From Paracoccaceae bacterium (GTDB lineage: Bacteria > Pseudomonadota > Alphaproteobacteria > Rhodobacterales > Rhodobacteraceae), in assembly GCA_016937725.1 (NCBI GenBank), contig JAFGVZ010000090.1, positions 1 to 18,802 of the forward strand: DNA of 18,802 bases, in the 5' to 3' direction. Below the pieces are notes generated by a model. It was not told the origin of the DNA and ran no database searches. It was given only the letters and a program-made list of their open reading frames with translations. Below, piece after piece: positions 1 through 6,809 of this stretch. Made by a program: the position numbers and the translations under genes. Position 1 is the stretch's first letter. Each line of letters begins with the position of its first letter.

Positions 1-368
1 CGGCTCATCATCTCGACCCCGCCCGCGACATAGGCCTCGCCCGCCCCGCCGCGCACTTGGTTGGCGGCGATATTCACGGCTTCCATGCCACTCGCGCAGA
101 AGCGGTTGATCGACAGACCCGGCACTTGTTCGTCGAACTCGGACGCCATGACAGCGGTGCGGGCCAAACAGCCGCCCTGCTCGCCCACCTGGGTCACGTT
201 GCCCCAGATCACATCTTCGATCGCGCGGGTGTCCAGATCGCTGCGCGCCTTCAGCGCGTCCAGCACGCCCGCCGACAGACGCACCGCCGTCACCTCATGC
301 AAGCTGCCATCGGCGCGGCCCTTGCCGCGCGGTGTGCGCACGGCGTCGTAGATGTATGCGTCACTCAT
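1..368 (-). CDS. fadA: Thiolase (acetyl-CoA C-acyltransferase), N-terminal part, cut by the window edge
   Basis: Catalyses the thiolytic last step of beta-oxidation, or acetoacetyl-CoA formation/cleavage; cytoplasmic. The visible 122 residues start MSDAYIYDAVRTPRGKG, the standard thiolase N-terminus, and contain SINRFCASGMEAV, whose Cys (about residue 91) is the acyl-accepting nucleophile of the family. The start is well set: AGGAGG lies six bases before the ATG. It is the last visible gene of a same-strand set with a small conserved protein, an acyl-CoA dehydrogenase and a MerR regulator, which points to fatty-acid or branched-chain acyl-CoA breakdown. The 151-bp gap before it is the longest in the operon and holds several inverted repeats. 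The C-terminal two thirds lie outside the window, so the choice between 3-ketoacyl-CoA thiolase (FadA) and acetoacetyl-CoA thiolase is open. Confidence 0.93.
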   Translation of the reverse strand, partial: MSDAYIYDAVRTPRGKGRADGSLHEVTAVRLSAGVLDALKARSDLDTRAIEDVIWGNVTQVGEQGGCLARTAVMASEFDEQVPGLSINRFCASGMEAVNIAANQVRGGAGEAYVAGGVEMMS

Positions 369-382
369 GTCTTTCCTCCTCG

Positions 383-396
383 GGCCAAGCTTGGCC
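383..396. promoter_or_regulatory. 14-bp perfect palindrome just upstream of the thiolase RBS
   Basis: GGCCAAGCTTGGCC reads the same on both strands and ends two bases before the AGGAGG of the thiolase gene. It could be a protein-binding site or, in mRNA, a short hairpin next to the RBS. No factor is known to me for it; function is inferred from position only. Confidence 0.45.
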
Positions 397-416
397 GTGT
401 CGTATTTTGTGTGATC

Positions 417-434
417 GGGGCGTGACGACGCCCC
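417..434 (-). promoter_or_regulatory. 7-bp stem, 4-base loop hairpin upstream of the thiolase
   Basis: GGGGCGT and ACGCCCC pair perfectly around a 4-base loop. In the direction of the operon the hairpin is followed by GATCACACAAAATA and not by a T-run, so it is not a standard intrinsic terminator. It could stabilise or process the mRNA between the small gene and the thiolase. Confidence 0.45.
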
Positions 435-449
435 TCTCCGATAACTATT

Positions 450-478
450 CGCCAAGGTTTCCGGCCGTGGCCTTGGCG
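450..478. repeat. 8-bp perfect inverted repeat with 13-base spacer
   Basis: CGCCAAGG at 450-457 and CCTTGGCG at 471-478 are exact reverse complements. Together with the palindrome at 383-396 this gives two elements built from GCCAAG/CTTGGC half-sites within 100 bp. Nothing else, and no gene, is visible in the 369-520 gap. Confidence 0.45.
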
Positions 479-520
479 CGGCATGGGCTGCGGCGTGGTG
501 GCCCCAAGCGCCGCCCTGCA

Positions 521-733
521 TCACTTCTTGCGCGCCTCCAGCTCGGAATTGAACAGCCGCAGGCGGTGGCCCAGATTATCGGCATCCATGACGCTGTCGA
601 AATTCTCGAACAAGAAGGACAGCGCCTCTCCCTCGTCCAGCCCCGCCTCTTGCGCGAAACGGCGCAGGCGGCGGTAGCCGTCCTCGGTCATGGCGGCGTT
701 GAAGCGGCGGGTCAGGCGGAAGCGTTTGGGCAT
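521..733 (-). CDS. Small conserved hypothetical protein in the beta-oxidation operon
   Basis: A 70-residue protein starting MPKRFRLTRRFN, with a basic N-terminus followed by predicted helices (about residues 13-30 and 34-48) and an acidic LFENFDSVMDADNLGHRL stretch. It has no signal peptide or membrane segment. Its ATG lies three bases after the stop of the acyl-CoA dehydrogenase gene, so it is probably translated from the same mRNA and by coupling. I recall similar small proteins at this position in other Rhodobacterales, but I know of no assigned function. The basic-then-helical layout would allow nucleic-acid binding (for example ribbon-helix-helix-like), but this is only a guess. Reality as a gene is supported by operon position and by a composition unlike the shadow frames. 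Confidence 0.75.
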   Translation of the reverse strand: MPKRFRLTRRFNAAMTEDGYRRLRRFAQEAGLDEGEALSFLFENFDSVMDADNLGHRLRLFNSELEARKK

Positions 734-736
734 GGC

Positions 737-2509
737 CTAGAAATCCGCTTCGGCCAAGGCCATGACGGTGTCCGCACCCGTGCGGATTCGCGCCAGATGC
801 AACGCGGTCGCGGGCAGTTGACGGGCCATGTAATAGCGCGCGGTCGCCAGTTTAGCTTGGTAGAACGCTTGGTCGCCGGTGCCTGCATCCAGCGCCGCAT
901 AGGCCGCGCGGGCCATGCGCACCCACATCAGACCCAAGCAAACATGGCCGAAAAGGTGCATGAAATCGGTCGAGCCTGCCAGCGCGTCATTGGGGTTTTT
1001 CATGCCGCGTTCCATGAAGAACATGCCCGCCGCCTGCAAATCCTTGGACGCCGCTTTCAGCGCGTCGCGCAGGTCGGTCAGGCGCGGATCATCTGTGCTT
1101 GCGATCTCTTCCTTGACCAGCGCGAAGAAGGCCATGACATGCTTGCCGCCATCCTGCGCCAGTTTGCGGCCCACAAGGTCCAACGCTTGCACGCCATTCG
1201 CACCCTCGTAGATCATGGCGATGCGGGCATCACGGGCGAATTGGGACATGCCCCATTCCTCGATATAGCCATGCCCGCCATAGACCTGTTGGGCCTGCAC
1301 GCACATGTCAAAGCCCTTGTCGGTCAGGAAGCCCTTGATGACCGGGGTCAGAAGCGAGATCAGGCCGTCGGCCTCGGCATCTGTCGAGCGGTGCGCGCGG
1401 TCGATCAGGCTGGCCCCCCACATGGTGAAGGCGCGCGCGCCTTCGACAAAGCTTTTCTGGTCCATCAGGATGCGGCGAATATCCGGGTGCACGAGCAGCG
1501 GGTCGGCAGCACCCTCGGGGTTCTTTACCCCCGTCACGTCGCGCCCTTGCAGACGGTCCTTGGCATAGGCGACGGCGTTTTCATAGGCGACGGCGGCCTG
1601 CGCATAGCCTTGCAGGCCAACACCAAGGCGCGCTTCGTTCATCATGGTGAACATGGCGCGCATGCCCTTGTGCAGGTCGCCCACAAGGAACCCCGTCGCA
1701 CCATCGTAGTTCATGACGCAGGTCGCGTTGCCGTGGATGCCCATCTTCTCTTCAATGTTGCCAACGATCACGCCATTGCGTGCACCAAGCGAGCCATCTT
1801 CATTGACCATGTATTTCGGCACGATGAAGAGCGAGATACCCTTGGTCCCCTCGCCCCCGCCCGGTGCCTTGGCCAGCACCAGGTGGATGATGTTCTCGGC
1901 CATGTCATGCTCACCCGCAGAGATGAAAATCTTTTGCCCGGTAATCGCATAGCTGCCATCGGCTTGCGGTTCTGCCTTGGTGCGGATGAGGCCCAAATCG
2001 GTGCCGCAATGCGGTTCCGTCAGGTTCATGGTGCCGGTCCAGTCGAGCGAGACCATCTTAGGCAGATATGTCGCCTTTTGCGCGTCCGAACCATGCGCAA
2101 GTATCGCGGAAATGGCACCATGCGTCAGACCCTGATACATGTTCAGCGCCATATTGGCCGAGACGAAGAATTCCCCCGTTGCGGAATTCATGATGTAGGG
2201 CAGGTTCTGGCCGCCGAATTCCTCGGGCAGGTCCAGCCCGTTCCAGCCGCCTTCCTTGATCTGCGCAAAAGCTTCGGCAAAGCCCGTGGGGGTGCGCACG
2301 ACACCGTTTTCCAAGCGGCAGCCTTCGCGGTCGCCAATCGCGTTCACCGGGGCGAGCGCGCCTTCAGACAGTTTCGCCGCTTCTTCCAGAATGGCAGCGG
2401 TGGTGTCACGGTCCAGCTCGTCATAGCCCGGAATATCGCTTTGGCCGATGTTCAGAACATCGTGCAGCACGAATTGCATGTCTTTGACGGGGGCGGTGTA
2501 GCTTGGCAT
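737..2509 (-). CDS. Acyl-CoA dehydrogenase, long FadE/DmdC-type (about 590 aa)
   Basis: FAD-dependent oxidation of an acyl-CoA to the 2,3-enoyl-CoA; cytoplasmic. An N-terminal helical domain (about 30-150) is followed by the FAD/substrate signature MNLTEPHCGTDLG (about 161-173), the middle beta domain and the C-terminal helical domain. IYEGANGVQALDLVGRKL (about 433-450) carries the likely catalytic Glu435. The extra C-terminal 130 residues are typical of the 590-600 aa subfamily that includes DmdC (3-methylmercaptopropionyl-CoA dehydrogenase of the DMSP pathway). The first possible ATG is at 2521, but the ATG at 2509 is preferred because GGAGAG precedes it and MPSYTAPVKD is the family-like N-terminus. 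It starts 24 bases after the merR stop. Substrate cannot be settled from sequence: fatty acyl, branched-chain acyl or methylmercaptopropionyl-CoA are all possible. Confidence 0.93.
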   Translation of the reverse strand: MPSYTAPVKDMQFVLHDVLNIGQSDIPGYDELDRDTTAAILEEAAKLSEGALAPVNAIGDREGCRLENGVVRTPTGFAEAFAQIKEGGWNGLDLPEEFGGQNLPYIMNSATGEFFVSANMALNMYQGLTHGAISAILAHGSDAQKATYLPKMVSLDWTGTMNLTEPHCGTDLGLIRTKAEPQADGSYAITGQKIFISAGEHDMAENIIHLVLAKAPGGGEGTKGISLFIVPKYMVNEDGSLGARNGVIVGNIEEKMGIHGNATCVMNYDGATGFLVGDLHKGMRAMFTMMNEARLGVGLQGYAQAAVAYENAVAYAKDRLQGRDVTGVKNPEGAADPLLVHPDIRRILMDQKSFVEGARAFTMWGASLIDRAHRSTDAEADGLISLLTPVIKGFLTDKGFDMCVQAQQVYGGHGYIEEWGMSQFARDARIAMIYEGANGVQALDLVGRKLAQDGGKHVMAFFALVKEEIASTDDPRLTDLRDALKAASKDLQAAGMFFMERGMKNPNDALAGSTDFMHLFGHVCLGLMWVRMARAAYAALDAGTGDQAFYQAKLATARYYMARQLPATALHLARIRTGADTVMALAEADF

Positions 2510-2533
2510 GTCTCTCTCCATTGGTGCGCGGGC

Positions 2534-2932
2534 TTATTCTGCGGCGCGCGGTCGGTCGGCTTGGGACAGCACATCGGCAGCCCAAGCCAGGTCTTGCTTC
2601 AATTCAGAAATCGCTTCGGCCAATTCGGCGCGCTGACGCTCCATATCGGCCAAACGGTCCTGCGCGATGTCATAGGTTTTGCGCAGCTGCTTCAATTCGC
2701 TGTCGTCGCGGTTATACATTTCCAGCAACTGGCGAATTTGCTCTAGGCTGAAGCCAAAGCGCTTGCCGCGCAGGATCAGCTTCAGCCGGGCCTGATCGCG
2801 GCGCGTGAACAGGCGGTGCTGCCCATCGCGCTTTGGAAACAACAATTCCTTCGCCTCATAGAAGCGCAGGGTGCGAGGCGTGACGCTGTACGCGGCACAC
2901 ATTTCTCGGATGGTCTTGAACTCTTCAGACAT
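2534..2932 (-). CDS. MerR-family transcriptional regulator of the acyl-CoA operon
   Basis: A 132-residue DNA-binding regulator. TIREMCAAYSVTPRTLRFYE at the N-terminus is the MerR winged helix-turn-helix; wing and second helix follow (about 30-60), then a long coiled coil (about 70-125) for dimerisation. There is no Cys-rich metal site, which fits the fatty-acid/branched-chain group of MerR regulators (LiuR-like) and not metal sensors. It lies first in the operon, 24 bases before the dehydrogenase gene, so it is probably autoregulated through the palindrome at 2994-3009. The frame is open to an ATG at 2974, but the start at 2932 (MSEEFKT) gives the normal MerR N-terminus; neither start has a strong RBS. 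Family is sure; the inducer (an acyl-CoA?) is inferred from context. Confidence 0.9.
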   Translation of the reverse strand: MSEEFKTIREMCAAYSVTPRTLRFYEAKELLFPKRDGQHRLFTRRDQARLKLILRGKRFGFSLEQIRQLLEMYNRDDSELKQLRKTYDIAQDRLADMERQRAELAEAISELKQDLAWAADVLSQADRPRAAE

Positions 2933-2985
2933 GTGACGAAACCCACGGCTTTGAACATTGCTTTGAACCATCATGCGGACAAAGC

Positions 2986-3015
2986 ATCATAAGTTGACGT
3001 TAACGTAAAGGGCAA
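2986..3015 (-). promoter_or_regulatory. Predicted promoter of the merR/acyl-CoA dehydrogenase operon
   Basis: On the minus strand TTGCCC (3015-3010, 4 of 6 to the -35 consensus) and TATGAT (2991-2986, 5 of 6 to the -10 consensus) are separated by 18 bp. Transcription would begin near 2979, about 45 bases before the preferred merR start. The spacer is filled by the MerR-type palindrome. Confidence 0.65.
2994..3009. promoter_or_regulatory. Predicted MerR-family operator, 16-bp near-perfect palindrome
   Basis: TTGACGTTAACGTAAA is a palindrome with a single mismatch between the half-sites (TTGACGTT against TTTACGTT). It lies wholly inside the -35/-10 spacer of the operon promoter, the typical location for MerR-family binding, and resembles in style the ACGT-containing sites described for LiuR-type regulators. 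It could also control the divergent thioesterase operon, whose promoter I could not identify. Confidence 0.7.
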
Positions 3016-3091
3016 CGTCGCGTCAACCCGCTTCCTCTTGCCTTGGCTTGTGCGGGGGTGCAGATAGGGGCACCTGTCGCGGAGCATGGCC

Positions 3092-3502
3092 ATGAATGCC
3101 CAAAACTTCATTAACGCGCTGCCTTTCGCCAAGGCTTTGGATATGCGGCTGGATTCGATTGGCAAGGGGCGGGCCGAAATCTCTATGACGTGGGACGCGC
3201 GCTTCGTGGGCGACCCGGCAACAGGCGTTATCCATGGTGGCGCGGTTTCGGCGCTGATGGATACATGCGGGGGGGTGGCGGTTCTGTCCTATCCCGGTGC
3301 CACCACAACCGCGACGATTGACCTGCGAATCGACTATATGCGTGCGGCGAAGCCCGGCGCACGGATCGTTGCGCGGGCTGAATGCTACCATGTCACCCGC
3401 AACGTGGCCTTCATGCGCGCCACTGCCCATGACGGGGGCGATACGCCCGTGGCTACAGCGACCGGGGCCTTCACCTTCGCCGCGAAGGACCAAAGCGCAT
3501 GA
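3092..3502 (+). CDS. PaaI-family hotdog thioesterase (first of two)
   Basis: A 136-residue single-domain hotdog protein that probably hydrolyses an acyl-CoA or aryl-CoA thioester in the cytoplasm. The diagnostic stretch is GVIHGGAVSALMDTCGG (about 45-61), with the HGG motif and the acidic residue of the long hotdog helix; TIDLRIDYMRAAKPG (about 75-89) is the following PaaI-type strand. The frame opens at 3086 (ATG), but GGAG at 3081-3084 sits only one base before that codon and seven before the ATG at 3092, so 3092 is preferred. Its TGA overlaps the next ATG by four bases. It is divergent from the beta-oxidation operon and may share the MerR operator, suggesting it relieves CoA trapped in dead-end acyl-CoAs; that role is inference. 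Confidence 0.9.
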   Translation: MNAQNFINALPFAKALDMRLDSIGKGRAEISMTWDARFVGDPATGVIHGGAVSALMDTCGGVAVLSYPGATTTATIDLRIDYMRAAKPGARIVARAECYHVTRNVAFMRATAHDGGDTPVATATGAFTFAAKDQSA

Positions 3503-3996
3503 CCCAGCCCGAACCCGTCCAAGCCGTGAAACAGCGCCGCGACCGCGCGCTGGCCAGCCTTGTCGGCGCGGTGCCCTATGCGCAGTTTCTGGGCATCTAT
3601 TTCGAGCGCCATGGCGACGAATTGACCGCCGTGCTGCCCTATGACGAGAAGCTGATCGGCAACCCGCTTTTGCCCGCCATTCATGGGGGTGTTATCGCGT
3701 CCTTTCTGGAAGTGGCCGCAATTATCGAACTCAGCTGGGCCACCATCTGGCCTGATCTGGAAGCGGGGCGCGTGACACCGGAACAGATGGCAGAGAACCT
3801 GCCGCGTCTGCCAAAGACCATCGACTTCACGGTGGATTTTCTGCGCTCTGGCCTGCCGCGCGACGGCTATGCGCGCGCCCGCGTCAACCGCTCGGGCCGC
3901 CGCTATGCCAGCGTGCATGTCGAGGCGTGGCAGGACAATCGCGCGCGGCTCTTCGCGCAGGCGACCGGGCATTTCCTGATGCCGCAAAACGGCTAA
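3499..3996 (+). CDS. PaaI-family hotdog thioesterase (second of two)
   Basis: A 165-residue hotdog protein. NPLLPAIHGGVIASFLEVAA (about 53-72) holds the HGG motif and a conserved acidic residue in the central helix; KTIDFTVDFLRSGLPRD (about 115-131) matches the next strand of the PaaI fold. It is longer than its upstream neighbour, with an extra N-terminal helix and a loop between the central helix and the following strand, and is clearly diverged from it, so the two probably differ in substrate and are not a recent duplication. Start and the upstream stop overlap as ATGA, and its own TAA is followed one base later by the MATE gene start, so the three genes form one coupled unit. Substrate unknown. 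Confidence 0.88.
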   Translation: MTQPEPVQAVKQRRDRALASLVGAVPYAQFLGIYFERHGDELTAVLPYDEKLIGNPLLPAIHGGVIASFLEVAAIIELSWATIWPDLEAGRVTPEQMAENLPRLPKTIDFTVDFLRSGLPRDGYARARVNRSGRRYASVHVEAWQDNRARLFAQATGHFLMPQNG

Positions 3997-3997
3997 C

Positions 3998-5311
3998 ATG
4001 CAACCCGTCACCGACCGGCGCATCTTGCGCATTGCGGCCCCCATCTTGCTGGCCAATATCGCCGTGCCGCTGCTGGGCGTGGTCGATACCGGCATTATCG
4101 GCCAGATAGGCGAAGCCGCACCCATTGGTGCGGTCGGCTTGGGTGCGGTCATCCTGACCTCGGTTTACTGGGTGTTCGGCTTCTTGCGCATGGGCACGAC
4201 CGGCTTGGTCGCGCAAGCCGTGGGCGCGCATGATTTGGCCGAAAGCGGGGCAATCCTGATGCGCGGCGTGCTTATCGGGCTTGGCGCGGGCGCGGTCATG
4301 GTGCTGGGGCAGATCGCGCTGATGGAAGCGGCCTTCATGATCGCCCCCGCCAGCGCCACGGTCGAGGCCTTGGCCCGCGACTACCTTGCCATCCGCATTT
4401 GGGGCGCGCCTGCGACGATTGCCCTCTATGCGCTGAACGGCTGGCTGATCGGCACCGAACGCACACGCAGCGTTCTGGCGCTGCAACTCTGGATGAGCGG
4501 GCTGAACGTGGTGCTGTCGCTGTGGTTCGTTCTTGGCCTTGGCTGGGGTGTGCCGGGAGTAGCCGCGGCCACGCTGATAGCCGAGGTCACAGCGCTGGGG
4601 CTTGGCCTGCGGCTGTGCCGCGCGGCTTTCACGGGCAACCAGTGGCGCGATTGGGCGCGCGTCTTTGACCGCGCGCGGCTGAAACGCATGTGGGCGGTCA
4701 ATTCCGACATCATGTTGCGCTCGGTGGCGCTGCAAGCGGCGATGACAGGGTTTCTGTTTACATCGGCAGGTTTTGGCGATGTGGAACTGGCGGCAAATCA
4801 GATCCTCTGGCAATTTCTGATGATCATCGCCCATGCGCTGGACGGCTTCGCCTTTGCCGCCGAAGCGCTGGTCGGCCAAGCGGTCGGTGCGCGCGCTGTG
4901 GGGCAAATGCGCCAAGCGGGGCTTCGCGCCGGGGTCTGGGCCTTTGCGCTGGCGGGGCTGATGGCCGTGGTTTTCCTGCTGGGTGGGCCTGCAGTGATCG
5001 ACGTGATGGCGAAAGACGCGGGCGTCCAGAATGCGGCCATTGCCTATCTGCCCTTCGTGGCCGCGCTGTCGCTCGCAAGCTGCGCGGCCTATATGCTGGA
5101 CGGCATCTTCATCGGCGCGACTGGCACGCGCGAGATGCGCAACACGGTCGTGCTGGCGGTGGCGATTTATGCTGTTGTGATCTGGGCTTTCGTGCCGGTT
5201 TACGGGAATACGGCGCTGTGGTCGGCGCTGATGCTATTGAACATCATGCGCGCGGTGTTCCTAGGCGTGCTTTATCCACAGCTGGAGCGGCGCGTGGCCA
5301 TGGGCGTCTGA
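3998..5311 (+). CDS. MATE-family efflux transporter (DinF/NorM type)
   Basis: A 437-residue inner-membrane exporter with about twelve hydrophobic segments, the normal MATE size. The N-terminus RRILRIAAPILLANIAVPLL and the following GVVDTGIIGQIG (about 27-38) are the MATE helix 1-2 region; the two halves of six helices are similar in layout (second half starts near ALQAAMTGFLF, about 244). These proteins expel cationic compounds or metabolites in exchange for Na+ or H+. The start has no clear RBS and lies one base after the preceding stop, so translation is probably coupled. The substrate is unknown. Linkage to two thioesterases suggests export of a hydrolysis product or simply shared regulation. 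The stop TGA at 5309-5311 runs directly into the intergenic hairpin repeat. Confidence 0.92.
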   Translation: MQPVTDRRILRIAAPILLANIAVPLLGVVDTGIIGQIGEAAPIGAVGLGAVILTSVYWVFGFLRMGTTGLVAQAVGAHDLAESGAILMRGVLIGLGAGAVMVLGQIALMEAAFMIAPASATVEALARDYLAIRIWGAPATIALYALNGWLIGTERTRSVLALQLWMSGLNVVLSLWFVLGLGWGVPGVAAATLIAEVTALGLGLRLCRAAFTGNQWRDWARVFDRARLKRMWAVNSDIMLRSVALQAAMTGFLFTSAGFGDVELAANQILWQFLMIIAHALDGFAFAAEALVGQAVGARAVGQMRQAGLRAGVWAFALAGLMAVVFLLGGPAVIDVMAKDAGVQNAAIAYLPFVAALSLASCAAYMLDGIFIGATGTREMRNTVVLAVAIYAVVIWAFVPVYGNTALWSALMLLNIMRAVFLGVLYPQLERRVAMGV

Positions 5312-5372
5312 GGGGCTTTGCCCCTTGGTCCCTGCGGGCCCATTCACCCCAGGATATTTTTGCAAGGATGAA
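5311..5372. repeat. Two-hairpin intergenic repeat, copy 1
   Basis: AGGGGC-TTT-GCCCCT (5311-5325) is followed by an imperfect GGTCCC/GGGCCC stem (5327-5341 region) and then by a conserved tail ending GGATATTTTTGCAAGGATGAA. Copy 2 at 7283-7348 has the same order and a nearly identical tail. It fills the gap between convergent MATE and pyrD genes, so it may end transcription from one or both sides, but no long T-run follows the stems. Confidence 0.7.
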
Positions 5373-5376
5373 AAGG

Positions 5377-6435
5377 CTAAAGCCAGTCTGCACGGCCGGT
5401 GCCGACGACATCCGGTATCGCGGAAAAGCCGTCGCGGTCCATAAGCGCAAGCAGTCCCTTGTTCAGGCGCGGGACAAGCGAGAGCCCCTCGTATACCAGC
5501 GCCGAATAAAGCTGGACAGCCGACGCTCCGGCACGAAGTTTGGCATAGGCTTGCTCTGGAGTGCCGACGCCGCCAACCCCGATAAGGGGAATTTTCCCTT
5601 CGGTCAGTAGCGACAATTGTGCGAGCACGCGGGTGGACATTTCGAACAAAGGCTGGCCGGAAAGCCCGCCTTTTTCACCAGCACTTGCACTTTTCAAACC
5701 TTCCCGCGCCAGCGTCGTGTTCGTGGCGATGATTGCATCGACCCCGGTTTCGCGCGCGACGCCTGCGATTTCGGCAAGCTCATCGCCGTTCAGATCGGGC
5801 GCGATCTTCAGGAATATCGGGATCGGGTGCGCGAGTTCCGCGCGGGCTTGCACAACGCCTTGCAAAAGCGCCTTTAGCGCCGACGCGCCTTGCAGGTCGC
5901 GTAGCTTTTCGGTGTTGGGAGAGGACACATTGACCGTCGCGAAATCGACATGCGCGCCGCAGATGCGCAGCACTTGTGCAAAATCGCCTGCGCGATCAGC
6001 GCTGTCTTTATTCGCGCCAAGGTTCAGGCCCAGCACCATGCCTTTGGGCCGCTTGGCCAAGCGCGTGGCGATGACCTGCGCGCCCTCGTTATTGAAGCCG
6101 AAACGGTTGATGACGGCGCGATCCTCTGGCAACCGAAACAAGCGCGGGCGCGGGTTACCGGGTTGCGGGCGGGGCGTGGCCGCACCCACCTCGACAAAGC
6201 CGAAGCCCGCACGGGCGAGACCGTCCAGCGCCTGCGCATTCTTGTCAAAACCTGCGGCAAGGCCCACGGGGTTGGGCAGGTCCAGCCCTGCAATCTGCAT
6301 GCGAAGCCGGGATGAAACACAGGGGCGCGGCAGCGGCGCAAGACCCAATTGCAGCGCCTTGATCGCAAGGCCATGTGCTGTTTCCGGATCAAAGCTGCGC
6401 AGGGCTGTCAAACTCAAACGCTCGAGCTTGCTCAT
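5377..6435 (-). CDS. pyrD: Dihydroorotate dehydrogenase, class 2 (quinone)
   Basis: Oxidises dihydroorotate to orotate, passing electrons through FMN to the membrane quinone pool; fourth step of pyrimidine synthesis. The 352-residue length and an N-terminal helical extension (about 1-45) are typical of the membrane-associated class 2. Visible motifs are GLAAGFDKNAQAL (58-70), EVGAATPRPQPGNPRPRLF (82-100), INRFGFNNEG (109-118) and NVSSPNTEKLRDLQ (169-182), with Ser172 as the class 2 catalytic base. The C-terminal GVGGVGTPEQAY is the FMN phosphate-binding loop. The frame is open to 6561, but the ATG at 6435 gives the normal N-terminus and overlaps the DUF952 stop as ATGA, so translation is coupled. 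Confidence 0.97.
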   Translation of the reverse strand: MSKLERLSLTALRSFDPETAHGLAIKALQLGLAPLPRPCVSSRLRMQIAGLDLPNPVGLAAGFDKNAQALDGLARAGFGFVEVGAATPRPQPGNPRPRLFRLPEDRAVINRFGFNNEGAQVIATRLAKRPKGMVLGLNLGANKDSADRAGDFAQVLRICGAHVDFATVNVSSPNTEKLRDLQGASALKALLQGVVQARAELAHPIPIFLKIAPDLNGDELAEIAGVARETGVDAIIATNTTLAREGLKSASAGEKGGLSGQPLFEMSTRVLAQLSLLTEGKIPLIGVGGVGTPEQAYAKLRAGASAVQLYSALVYEGLSLVPRLNKGLLALMDRDGFSAIPDVVGTGRADWL

Positions 6436-6770
6436 ACCAAACCTTCGGGGAAAATATGGCCGCTGGCGCCCAAGGGCAGCGAGGTGTCCCAGACCACATC
6501 GGCCATGGTTAATGCGCGGTAAAGATGTGGGAAAAGTGCATCCCCGCGTGAGACTTCCCATTTCAGCGCCGCGCCAAGCGTGTCAGGGTCAACTGCGACC
6601 AAGACAAGGTCGCTTTGCCCTGCGAAATGCTTGGCGGCGGTTTCCATCACCTGTTCGGCGGTGGAAAAATGGATGTAGCCATCGGCCAAATCGATAGGTG
6701 CGCCAAGGGTTTCACCCTTGGCCTTCATCTCGTCCCATTCGGGGCGGCGGAATATCTTGTAAATCAGCAT
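6432..6770 (-). CDS. DUF952 family protein
   Basis: A 112-residue cytoplasmic protein beginning MLIYKIFRRPEWDEMKA. The stretches DGYIHFSTAEQVMETAAKHF (about 30-49) and the C-terminal HLYRALTMADVVWD match the small DUF952 family as I remember it, in which YIHFS and HLYR are the conserved parts. The function of the family is not established; its fold has been likened to ADP-ribosyltransferase-like domains, which I cannot check here. The gene sits directly upstream of pyrD with an ATGA overlap and 39 bases after an Lrp-type gene, so it is cotranscribed with pyrD. No signal peptide or membrane segment. Confidence 0.85.
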   Translation of the reverse strand: MLIYKIFRRPEWDEMKAKGETLGAPIDLADGYIHFSTAEQVMETAAKHFAGQSDLVLVAVDPDTLGAALKWEVSRGDALFPHLYRALTMADVVWDTSLPLGASGHIFPEGLV

Positions 6771-6809
6771 GCCCGCGTCATGCCCGAAGGGGGCGGTTTG
6801 GTCAATTGG

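Noticed and set aside
332..2746. An 804-codon open frame on the plus strand
   Set aside because: It runs antisense to the acyl-CoA dehydrogenase and the start of the operon; its translation shows no family likeness and high-GC DNA commonly leaves such frames open.
3038..3066. TTGCCT and CAGATA with a 17-bp gap as a promoter for the thioesterase operon
   Set aside because: The -10 box matches only two of six consensus bases; I leave the promoter of this operon unassigned.
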